64,000 bases of DNA from Limanda limanda (taxonomy: Eukaryota; Chordata; Actinopteri; Pleuronectiformes; Pleuronectidae), in contig NC_083636.1 of the NCBI RefSeq assembly GCF_963576545.1, positions 9,364,856 to 9,428,855 on the forward strand, given 5' to 3'. Positions 24,401 to 35,588 of this stretch are shown here, in pieces. The notes under the pieces are model-generated. The model worked only from the letters and a program-made list of their open reading frames with translations, searched no databases and was not told the origin of the DNA. The first letter of the stretch is position 1. Each line of letters starts with the position of its first letter. A program made the translations under genes and the position numbers.

Positions 24401-27019
24401 ATGGTTGAGGACATTGGCTTCACATGTCTTTTCAACTGTCTATGAGGGAAATGTAAAAATATATACGTATTTGTTTTGTGCTTTCAAAAGTCTGCAGGGA
24501 ATTGCAGTTGAAAAGTTCGGAGTTGATTAGACTCAGCAGGAAAAATGCATTCAAACTGTGATAATATCTCCTTGCTCTACTAACATGTCAGGAGTGTGTC
24601 GAGCACCACAAACAAGTGTTCATTAGTTGGGACCTGGTTGTTAGGCCAGACTTCCAGTCTACAAACTCTGCATTGCAGCATTTTACAGCTTTGCAACAAC
24701 TAGTACTCTCAACCTGCCCCCGATGTTTGTGCAAATATGAATTCTGACTCTGTTTCAATGCACAGCTGGTGTAAGGGGATAAAATGAACAGCTCAAGTCC
24801 AGGGTCATGGCCGCACTTGTCCTCAGAAAACGATTAACTTTGTATCATCTACAGGAAGCCTCTCTCTCCACAGTCCTCTCATCAACTGCAGCATTTTTAC
24901 AATATTGTGGCGACCCTGTCTCCCAGAAATGACATTTATATGAAGATAAACTGTCACAGCAAATACAACAAAAAAATTGTTGCAACTTCTGTGATGTATT
25001 GCATTAGATAATTGCTTTGTAATTCTCTATACTGTATTTGTCATAAAAAAAAAAAGAAAAGAAAAAAATGGTGTGTATAGATTTTACTTATCATAATCCT
25101 TTCAACCTATTTTCAACTTACCATATAGAGCAAATAATTGAATTTCCTGTGGAATGTTCTGCTGCAGTTGAATCATATATAAAATTAATTACACGTTACT
25201 TTCATGCTGCAAGGGGGAAGTGTGTTTCAACAATAAAAACCAGCGAGCAAATTCAAGTCAACTGAGAGCTCATTGAATCTTTGGATTCACATCACATTTC
25301 ACATTATCATGACTGATAATGCAGATCTAATGAAATATATGTGCACTTTAGGATCACGACACCAACACCTTTATAATATCCACTGAGCCCGTCTGTTTGA
25401 ACCCCATAAGCTCTTGTCAGACAACAGACAATTATTCGATATCCCCAATGTAAGTCGCTTAAGCCTCATTACTTTTAACTGCGTGTTGTGGCGCACACAC
25501 AGCTTTTAACCTCTGTCCCCTGGGCTGTAAATAGGGAAAGCTTGTTGTTTGCTCATCTGATAAACACATATTGGTGTCATCTTTGGCTGGCCCGCGGCCG
25601 CTTTGGCTTTGACTCTCATTTGACTCCCTCATTAGTGCTGAGGCTCATGTAACGTCCCGTTTTACACTGTCTGAGAGTGTGTCTGATTAAAGAAGAAGAG
25701 GGCTAAGAGCTTTTGGGCCCCTGGACACTGGCACGCTCTCAAAATACCCAGATGGGAGCATGACACTGTGCACATGCACCTCTGGTACGTACAGGTCCAC
25801 TGACATGAAAGGAGAACTCATAATATCGCATGATGACACACCCCTGAAAGAAAAGCAGACCGGACCGGCCTGCGTTCTACACACAACATCTCATTACCTT
25901 TAACTTCTCACTGACTTGTTATAGATGTCTTTAAACACAGCCCGGGGCGCTGTACTGTACATGCTCACTGTCTTGTAAACCACCACACAGTCGTTACATG
26001 CATTTTTTTTTTTTTTTTTATGTAAAAGCAGCTCGCGGGCATCTTTGCTGCATTTTAATTTACGATGCAGCAAGGAGGGGGCGAGGACAGTCATCTAATT
26101 GGAACACTTTGACCTGCCGAGCAACAAATCAAGGGCCTTCTGTCAGATTAGGATCCACTTCCATGGCCGAGTCGGAGTAAGCAGGAAGTGTGTCCACCTA
26201 TGACTGTATGCGTGTGCGTGACAAGACGGCGCTGCGAGTGGGAGTTCCTCTCGTCTGACACAAATGTGTCGGCTGTACATCCTGTTGACTGGCGGCATGT
26301 TGGAGCAGCTGCTACTTATGCTTCATGACTGCGACCTTCTGTCTGTACCTTCCCTAACATGGGTTATGTAAAGTCAATGTGATAATTATGGGTTTCATTT
26401 AGGTCTAGATGTTGTTTTAGGAAATCAATTTCTGCTGGAAACTAGGCATTTATATAAAAGGGGCATTTATTGGTGATTTTTTTGAGGTTTTTGGGGATTC
26501 ATGTTTTGCATGTGGGCCAATAGTGAGGCTGGAGCAACGTCACGACTTTTATGGAAAGCTGAAGGAAACAAAAAACAGTGAAGCCAACCCACAGTGGACC
26601 AACACTGAACCAACTCAATCCAAACCCAGTAGTGGAACATAAAAATACCCTTTGAAATTGCCATGCTTTACTTCTGCAGTAACATTGATGGATCTATTAT
26701 GAACTAGTAGTAATAGTATGAAAGTAGTGAGAGCTGGTTAATATTATATAAAGTATTTAAAGTGTCAAGTTTAACTATTGTCGATGCTAATGGTCTTTGC
26801 ATTAACAGAAAAACTCTGTGTCCTGCTTCTTTTCCCTTCCTTCTCCTGCTCCCCTCCATTAGTCAGTGAGATACTTCCTGAAGCCCTAGAGACCATTAAG
26901 TGAAAATTGTCTGATCAGCATACAACACACTTCAAATAAGAGAGAATCTGTCTTTTGAGTGTGGAATACATAAGTAGATATAAAAGAGAAGCTGTGTGTG
27001 TGTGAGAGAACGAGAAAAG
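21440..27019. other. NAV3 5' flank or upstream intron, no gene recognised
   Basis: AT-rich non-coding DNA with poly-A or poly-T runs (near 25046-25068 and 26005-26019). No supported exon or named repeat. Confidence 0.5.
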
Positions 27020-27025
27020 AGAGCA

Positions 27026-27078
<53 letters not shown>
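27020..27078. repeat. (GA)n microsatellite
   Basis: Pure (GA)19 at 27041-27078 with an imperfect GA-rich lead-in from 27020. Confidence 0.95.
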
Positions 27079-27082
<4 letters not shown>

Positions 27083-27168
27083 TAGAGCAAGTACGTTTAA
27101 TGTGAAATGAAAATTAGTCGTAAAAAAAAGAAGACAGTGGTCTATAAAGAGTGTTTACTCCTGTGTGA

Positions 27169-27171
<3 letters not shown>

Positions 27172-27211
<40 letters not shown>
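27172..27211. repeat. (TG)n microsatellite
   Basis: Twenty uninterrupted TG units, 93 bases after the GA array. Confidence 0.95.
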
Positions 27212-27212
<1 letters not shown>

Positions 27213-27559
27213 CTGCACACGCATGGGTGGTCAATCAAGTGTGTTTACACTTAAGGCTCTTTTCCTTGATTTGGGTGTGTTTGATGACAGCAGCTGAAAG
27301 CCTCATGGCCTCTGTTTTGAATAGAGCCTGGTTATTTAAACCATCTCCTGCAGTTAAATGGCAACATGCACACACTGTTTGATTTTCTGGAGCAGGTTCA
27401 CACAGCTCAGGTGACTGATCAGTATGGAAAACAAAGAATGAGATTAAAGTGAATCGCATATTTGTTATTACCCTATGACACACATTTAAACTAGAAGAAC
27501 ACTTGGGTAGAGTGCAAATCTCTGTCCAGGCTCAACAGTCTCCTTACGAAACCACATTT

Positions 27560-27842
27560 CCAGTAAATCCACTAGATCCTGATTTGGATTTGGATCGATA
27601 CCAAACCCCTTATTCTGTCAGGAAGTTTTACCCTTAATTCTCAGAGAAAGCAACAAAAGTAAGTGAAACAAAATTCCTGGATCCGCCCCAAAAAGATCTG
27701 CACCGGAATATGGTGGATTATTTCCCGACTCCTCCCTCCAAGTTTCACTGTCATCCGCTCGGTAGTTTTTGCACAATCCTACTAACTAACAAACAGTTAA
27801 ATGCTGATGAAAACAGAGCCTCCATGGTGGAGGTTATAATAC
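27560..27842 (+). repeat. Interspersed repeat of a type common in fish (ends ACCTCC..GGAGGT)
   Basis: Contains GGATCCGCCCCAAAA, CCAAGTTTCACTGTCATCCG, GGTAGTTTTTGCACAATCCT, ACTAACAAACA and a terminal palindromic CCTCCATGGTGGAGG. This ordered set of phrases matches, from memory, a widespread animal and fish repeat ending in AACCTCCTTGGCGGAGGT. I cannot assign its class. The left edge is approximate and the copy is diverged. Short frames inside are not genes. Confidence 0.6.
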
Positions 27843-30070
27843 AGATATTTGTCATCAATATTGGAGGTTTAACTTGGAGAGGAGCTAGAGAAAAATCTAA
27901 TTTCATCAGTGTGAAAGAATCTGAATATGATATGACTATAATATGTATTTGTCTGTATTCAGCAATAGGAGACTAGCATGGGTTTAAAATGAATTAGCTT
28001 AATTGTTTCTCCTTTTGCAGAACTGTGGACGAGGTGAGGGTTTGCTGCCGGCTTTCGAGGTGGAGAAAGTAAACGATATCCAAAACTGCTTGTGTTGTTC
28101 TCCAGTGAGAGACAGTTTTCTGTTCCTGAAGAGTTGTGGATTGTCGTCTGAGTGAGAAAACATGAACAGTGATTGGGATTGGAGAAGTTTCACTACCTGC
28201 ATCTGTCCAGTATTTAGTGGTTAATGGTTGAATTCAGCATTTTGACTTCATTGTATGCTGCAGAGTGGAGTCATTAATGTGTTGTTATATTCAACCGGTC
28301 CGATGTGCCATCTGGAGGCTTGTACTTCTTTATGAGCGTTGGTCCTGTTGTTAATAGGCAGCTGTTGACAAGCTTTTAGAATTACTGTCAGTGTTCTGTT
28401 GCCCGGGGAACGGCAGGAAATGATAATTTTCACTCATCAATCTATGTCTCTGCAGATTAATTAACTTTTTAGTTGCACAATTTTGGCTACGAAACCAGGC
28501 GTTTTCAGGCTCATCCAATCGCCTTTCACACACGGTGTAAAGCTGCTGCGTCTCGGCCACCAGCCAGTGTCGGTCTCCATGTCCAGGTACCAGGAGGTGA
28601 GGAGGAAGCAGGGAAAATCTAAATGGGAAAATCAATGAGAAGTCCTGTCTCTTTCCTTGTGGACCACAGCCAAAGTGACCTTGAGTAAAGTACTGCATGC
28701 AGGGAGCTCAAGGGTCAACAGATGTGACTGTGTGTAGGTCCGACTTTAAAACAGGGTAGGAGCAGCCATTGAATTTATATATATTTAGGTCTGAGGCCAT
28801 TTGTTGACTGAAGATGCTTAAGGCCACATCCATACTGCTATGTTTTCTTGAGAAAATGCATGATTAATGAAACGGATATGCCTTGTATCCAAAACGCTCA
28901 AAATGGAGAAGTTTGGAAACCATGACAACAGCTTTCTCATTGGGCCTTTCGGTCATGCCTTAGTCAGGCTCCTATCACATAGTTTAAAAAAAAAAAAAAT
29001 TCTCAAACAAAAACAAAGCAGTATGAATGTAGGCTTAGACATCGGTAACCTACGGAAAGAGATTGTACAAAAGTCTGTGTGTAGGCTTTTGAGGGTAAAC
29101 CATAAGACCAGAAGCTTGATTCATCCATTCCCTGTTTGGTGTAGTAGGTAAAGGGCATGTCATTAACTCAGCCATGGTTTGAGGTTTGGTTTGTTCTGGG
29201 GCCGCTGGTGCCAAGACACTCACAGTCAAACTGCGAAAAATCTTCTTTCTTTCAATGGCCGCCACAAGTTGAAACTGGAACTGATTCCAGCTTGCTCCAC
29301 TTTATGTCACAATAAAACCAAAGCTTCAGAAAAAGAACATCATCCTCAAACTAGTTTTCAAGGGAGCGTGGTATAGTAGCAGTGTCCGGAAGGAACTGTC
29401 ATGTAAAAGATTGAGAACATCAAAAGTGGAGCTTTGACCAAGCAGATGATCGAATGGAGCATAACCCAGAATGACAATAAATGCTTCAAATATGCACAGG
29501 GAGGCCAATTATAAGTCGTAAGCAGCCAAGTGTGAATATCATAAAATGAATGGATTCTCTGAGCTGTGTTGAGCAGTAGCAGTGGAGAAGTCATTTAGGC
29601 AAAGTGGGGAAGTCATGATTTAGCAGCAGAGTAGCAGCTGGCGCTACAAGGTCCCAACGCTCACATCCCAAACACTACTGTGGATCACCATTGGCAAGAA
29701 ATGCTACCGACACTTTCCCTTTGCACAGATCCGGCAGCCGCTTATATGTAAAAGTCATCTGTAGAACAGTTACTGGTACCATGATGTGATTAAAGGGCTG
29801 AATTGACTTTGAAATCGTACCCCAGAGTAACACAAGCTTTATTTTTGTCTTGTAGCAGTGGAAGTAAATCAAACTGAGGAGTAAAGAGCAAGTCGCGGGG
29901 GCTGCCAAAAAACGTCTAATTCCTTCCTACTTCCCTTTATTGGCTCCTTGCCTCCAGACAAAGAGTCGTAACAGAAATCGCCGGGTGCAGATCTGTCGGT
30001 TTGGCTCCGACAGAGTTTAGACCCTGATTACGCTGGGAGTCAAGCAGTTCTCCTCACAGAGGACGTGTCT
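27843..30070. other. NAV3 5' flank or upstream intron, no gene recognised
   Basis: No recognisable exon or repeat. A 13-base A run lies near 28987. Confidence 0.5.
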
Positions 30071-30088
30071 GGGGGGGGGGGGGGGGGG
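30071..30088. repeat. Poly(G) run, 18 bases
   Basis: Eighteen consecutive G on the plus strand. Confidence 0.95.
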
Positions 30089-31260
30089 AGTCAGCATCCA
30101 GGCTCAGGTTGTGATTGGCAAAAAAAGGAACCAATGCAGCTGAATGAAAACAAACTTCAGGCTTTCAGGCAGTTTCCAGTCATCGATAGACAAATACACA
30201 GATACTGTAAAATATACTCGTCTCAAAGGGGTTTACTGTATGTTAACTTGACTCACTTGTGGGTTTCGTGCCTCTTTTAGTCAGTTTTTGCTCCAATTCC
30301 TACAACAGAGCGAATGAAAAAGACAAGGGGGTGGAGGGGGGGTTGATAAAACAAACCTCAACCTGCCAGAAGGGATGGTGGTTTATTAGTGGATCACTGC
30401 CACATGTAACGGTTTGCATTGTTCTTCTTATCCAGCTGGCTGTACACCATGGCAGTGCGACAGCTAACAGGCTGCTAATTGGGGACATGGTTGCCACTTC
30501 AACACGATTGCTAGACGTGTAACGACAATGGCGTTCACTAAAGGGTTTTCCAGAGAAAACATTTTTAGGGCTTCAAAGCTTCTTGAGAATCAAACGTAAA
30601 TATGCATAGCTGATACATCTGGAACCCGAGTTTTTAGGGGTCGTCTTCACAGATTTGGAAGTGACTTATTCAATCTCACTGTTTCATTGATGCTTTTATC
30701 TAATGTTGGATAAGCGCTGTGAGGCGGAAAATTGAAACAAAAAATGTTTGAGATGATTTCACATTGATGCTTACTGAATACATTTGTATAAGCAGGCCAT
30801 TTATTATGTCATGTTTATCATGTTGGGACTGAAAGCCAAAGCAAAATCCAGCATTCATACACATTTGGATGTTGATTACCATGGCAACAGTGGAATCTTT
30901 TGAGCATTGTGGTCAGCTCCAACATACACTGATCTCATTCTGTCAAAGTACATTATAATCTGTGATGACCATTACATTAATTACAAAATAATCTTGTTTT
31001 GATGCTGGATTTTTAGACAAAAGAAAGAGAGCAAACACACACATCACATCATGTCACTGCTTCACTTGTTGAGGGCAGTGAAGATGAAGCTTCGGCCTCT
31101 CTGTCTGGCTTCATTCAGAATCTAGTAAATGGCTGAACATGTGGTCAAGTGCTGAGAACCTCGAGCATGAAGCCCATTTCTCTTGCTCAAATGGTTCTGA
31201 TGAAAACCAAACAGGGGCTGAGAGAGGCCAGCAGCCAGTAGGCCAGCCAGTCGGCACGAT

Positions 31261-31276
31261 CCCCCCCCCCCCCCCC
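31261..31276. repeat. Poly(C) run, 16 bases
   Basis: Sixteen consecutive C on the plus strand. Confidence 0.95.
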
Positions 31277-31521
31277 ACTTCCAGCCCTCCACCACCACAT
31301 GCACATTGTCCAATTAAGGTCTTCTACTCTGTGCTCTGTGCCCAGGCAGACGGCCACAGGCTGCCAAGCCCCAAACAGTCTGGTCAGGGGAGTTAATCTC
31401 GCTCTCTGGGCTTGACAGGCCACGGAGTGTGATGCTGCCCGCTCTGACGCTTCATCATCAGTGGGTGGGCACCGGCGCGTGGGCACAGGGCTATAAAAGG
31501 CCTGGAGGAGTCAGATCTGTG

Positions 31522-31537
31522 CCCCCCCCCCCCCCCC
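31522..31537. repeat. Poly(C) run, 16 bases
   Basis: Sixteen consecutive C on the plus strand, 245 bases after the previous C run. Confidence 0.95.
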
Positions 31538-32667
31538 ACTGCCCCTTCTACCACAGTGTTTGAACCAACTGCCGGTCTGAGGACGGCGTGTGGATGTGTT
31601 TGTGTGCGCGCTCCCTGGAGCATGGTGGCTAGACTTTACACTTGCTGCAGGATTGTGAGCAGTGTTATAACATATAGCAGACTCCTGCCAGTGAATCATA
31701 ACAGGCAGCCATAATGAAATGCCGCTCTGCTGTGAAAATAGCCGTGCTATGGCTACCAGGTTGCGAGGTTCACTGCTCCATAATGTGACATGGAACGAGG
31801 CCGCTCTTGAACTGTGTCACCGGGTTGTCTGTGGAGGGAACTTCTGCCCAGCTCGGACAGTACATCTTGGCAAGGGTACAAACTATGAATCATCAAAATG
31901 AATCAAAATGCCTGCAGTTATTCATTTACACGTAAACACAAGTGGTATTCAGCCTGTTGAATCAGTTGTATAACATCTTATGAGGCTCTTGTGCTTTGAC
32001 AAGTCTGAGAAAATACTTCATCGATGTCATCAGGGTTATTTTGACTGAGAGACTTTGATTTTAACAGAACTCTGGTATTACAAAAGTGGAGGAGTGGAAT
32101 TTGAAGGAAGAGGGCATTTAGATGATCTCAGGCTGCACTGAGGGGAATGAAGGATGCAGGCTTTTCGGAGGACGATGCATATCCGGGACTTAAAGACTGA
32201 ACATATTTGGCCTTATTGATTTAGATTTTTCTCGTTTTAGTTCTCCAAACTTTATGGAAACGCAACACGGAATCATTCGAGTTCCCCTTTGATTCTTTGA
32301 CTTCTCCTTCACCGCACAACACTAAACTTTCAATTTGCTGGGCTCAGTGCTCCAGCAAAACTAAAAGGCTTCGCTCCTGAATGAAAGAAGAAAAAACTAA
32401 AATGAAATAAAATAAGAAGCCGTGCTGCAGGTTGCCAGCAGCAGTAAACTCCGTGCTGACGGCGGTGAAAACAGCACTTTACTGCAACGTGATTGATACA
32501 ACCTGACCTGAGGGAACAAATCACTCTTCCATTCTTTCAACACAACAGATCCACATGCTATCTCAACATCAGTGCATGAGGGCCCAGTCAAAGTGCACAA
32601 TTTGCAGATCACTTTGCGGCCATATAGAACATTAGGCTGTCTGAAGAGCCGCACAATGATGATTGAT

Positions 32668-32680
32668 GGGGGGGGGGGGG
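32668..32680. repeat. Poly(G) run, 13 bases
   Basis: Thirteen consecutive G on the plus strand. Confidence 0.95.
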
Positions 32681-33002
32681 CTCAGGTTAGCTTGCATGCA
32701 ACTGCACATATAGATGAACAGCCTTGCTTTCTTGAACCTGCAGTATATCTCAGTCCGATTGTGGAACTTAAGCATGGAGGAGCTTGTTAAATCAGAGAGT
32801 TGTAAACTTTTTTTCTGGCATTTGATTTTGCAAGTTTTAGAACTTGACGTGTTAAGGAACTGATTGAACCATTCTCAGTGGGGTTTCTGCAGGTTTCAAT
32901 AGTATTAATAAGATATTTAGTACATACGCTCTGCTTTCCGCTCACAAATGATCCGCTCGCACACTTCCATTTCGCACGAGAGCAGATCCTTCTCCAGAGC
33001 AT

Positions 33003-33255
33003 ATGTGGCTCAAGAGGTAGAGGGAGGTTCCATTAATAAGAGGGTTGGTGGTTCGATTCCTGGCTTATTCCGTTAACATGCTCCACCAAGTGTCCTCTGG
33101 CAAGACACTGAACCCCAAACTGCTCCGATGGCTGTGGCTGCAGAATGCAATCAAGATGCATGGCGGATATTCAAAGCACATATAGGCATATAAATGCTTT
33201 GTAAATGGGTGTTAATGGGTGAATATAAAGATTTTGACCGCTGAGAACCATATTC
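33003..33255 (+). mobile_element. tRNA-derived SINE, family B, copy 1
   Basis: The head has an A box (TGGCTCAAGAGG, 33006-33017) and an exact B box (GGTTCGATTCC, 33050-33060) with tRNA-like spacing. The body has GTGTCCTCTGGCAAGACACT, then GAACCCCAAACTGCTCC, and a tail region with AATGGGTGAATATAAAG. This matches a very common fish SINE layout. The extreme 3' end seen in copy 2 (TATAAATACAGACCATT) is missing or diverged here. Confidence 0.75.
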
Positions 33256-33322
33256 TCTTATACTACCTGGTTAATCCACCATCAGAATATCAAACAACCA
33301 AGTGTTTTAAAAGGGATGACAG

Positions 33323-33613
33323 ATTAAGATACATGCACAAGCACACTCATGCAAGGAGGGAAATTTAACCTCTGCTTTTAACCCATCTGGTGCAGAGCAG
33401 TGGGCAGCCATGTACGGCGCCCGGGGAGCAGATGTTTGGGGAGTAAGGTGCCTTGCTCAGGGGCACTAGACAGTAGGGAGAATCCTCTTGGATTTTTGGA
33501 CAGATCAATCCAGGTTCGTCTTTTTGTTGTTTCTCCGTGGAGTCGAACCAGAGACAAACCAGAGACCTTTTCTGCTCATAGTCCAAGTTTCTGCCACTAG
33601 CCCACCGCCTCTC
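33323..33613 (-). mobile_element. tRNA-derived SINE, family A, copy 2
   Basis: Close relative of the element at 2870-3222, same orientation. On the minus strand the A box is TGGGCTAGTGG (33594-33604) and the B box GGTTCGACTCC (33539-33549). It carries a single TGTATCTTAA-like tail unit instead of three and lacks the small insertion of copy 1. It also has the AACCAGAGAC duplication, so that duplication belongs to the family. Confidence 0.75.
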
Positions 33614-35337
33614 TGATTGGTTTACTGCATGTTGCTCACAAAACACACCCATTATTAATGAAGAGATTAAGCCCTTTGAATCATGCGTGTAGCGTTGCAC
33701 ATTTTCCCACCATTAAACTCGTAAAAGTGGATTTCTTTTTTTCTGTTAAAAGCCACAAGCACATGTTGTGCTCGTAAGACAGATTTACAGGAGTTGTTGT
33801 GTTGTTAAACAACTCACTGATCTTTTATTTTTATGGTAGGAGTTGCTCCTGCATTTATGTTTGGGAGGTTTTCATACGGCATGATCAATACATATTTCCA
33901 TTTAAAAGCACTGCTGACGTTAATAGAACTTCACAAAGGAACATACTTTATATTAACGATTCATTCTTGAGAAATGGTCAAAATCAACGCTTTCTCAGAC
34001 TTTTTCCAGCCCCCTGTACAAACTGGTTTACTTTGACCCCGCACTGCCTCCAGGTTAGAGACTGACAGCAGCCTGCCTCCAGCCTGACACGTACACTCAT
34101 CATCACTCAGCGTTATCTCCCGTGCCGTTGTCAATCTTTGAGGTGCGATCAGACACAGCATTGATCTTTATCTGCCTTTTTTTGGTTTGTGGAGTTTCCT
34201 AAAAAACCCTCAGAGAAACCAGAAACAAGCAGCCAAGACAGGCCTGGAGCAGAAAGACGGGATGAAAGCCAGCCACAGGCTCGCTCCTCTAACTTCTCGG
34301 CGTTACCGCTGTCTTTTCACATTTATCAAGGGAAACAGCGGTGCACTGCAGGAGAGAGCGTTTCAGAAGTGACAGTGGTTACTGGTTCAGTCACAGTCGG
34401 GTGCTACAGTTTCCTACAGGCCCTGTAATTAGATTAACAACAGAGATGCGAATGTGTATATTCACATGTATGTGGGTACCTTCATAGATATTAGTATTAT
34501 ATTATCCTCCATCAACATTCATGCCATAACCTCAACTATAGGTTTGGATTCCACAGGGCCTGAGGAAGTCATTACTGGACTGCTAGCTGTCTCTAACCAT
34601 AGCCTGGTGGTGATATTATCTTTTCATATGCAGAGTGATGGTGGAACAGGTTCTTCTCTCAGGTTTCTTTTTACCCCTAATTAAAATTGAGTGGCAGTAT
34701 AGTATAGTGGAGGTTCTGCTTCATCAACAAGCTGAGAGGCAATGGAACCAACTGGTGGTGAAACCCAGTTGCTGCCTTGCACCACCGCTGGGCCCCATTT
34801 TTCCACTCAAGCGACGAACGTCACAGCACCTGTCAGAGCGAATAGCACGGAGCAGAGAGGGAGGAGGTGTGGTCTAATAAAGTTTACACGTCTACGCACA
34901 CTTAATCAACAGAGGCAGAGAGTGAATGTGGCATAACGGGTGCATTTCCTCTGGAAAGGAAAATAAATAATATTGTTGATAGAATAGACCAGAACTCCTC
35001 AGTGGCAAACTGATGCATCAGCCCATCAATTGATGGCTCCATTTCATAATTTAGTGTGAAGCCTGTTTAAGCTCACTAATTGGGTGGGGAGTCACAGACA
35101 CAACTCTGGCTTGGACATTGGGGAGGTTGATGATTAATACCATGGTCATATATAGGACAATTCCTAAATTATTTCTTATAAATTATTTCTAAACAATCTG
35201 AAATCTCTTGGTTTACCCTTGATTTAATAAGTCATACTTGCTACTTACTAGATAATACCAGCTAGTATTAAATATGTTTTAAAACAGTAAATATGTTTTA
35301 TTCAATGTGATTGTATATAATTATTGGGGCTGTTCCG

Positions 35338-35588
35338 GGCGGCTGTGGCTCAGTAGATACAGCAGGTCGTTATCATGACCAGAGGGCGATCCAAGTCTTC
35401 CCCATTAAGCCTTAATGTCTTTGGGCAAGATACTGGACCCCAAATTGGCGGCTTTCCCAATAGAAAAAGTGCTGCACATAGATGCACTGGACGAATGGAT
35501 GAATGTCCAAAACCTGTCCTATAAAGTGCTTTGAGCGGCCATCAAGACTAGAAAAGCTCCATATAAATACAGACCATTCACCATTTAC
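35338..35588 (+). mobile_element. tRNA-derived SINE, family B, copy 2
   Basis: The head keeps TGTGGCTCAGTAGA (A box, 35346-35357) but the B box is degraded (GGGCGATCCAAG). The body has GGGCAAGATACTGGACCCCA, and a well-preserved 3' part: AAAGTGCTTTGAGCGGCC, then ATATAAATACAGACCATT. It retains the 3' end that copy 1 lacks. Confidence 0.75.

Noticed and set aside
33003..33070. Possible genuine tRNA gene
   Set aside because: A and B boxes are present, but the cloverleaf acceptor stem does not close and the sequence continues into a SINE body.
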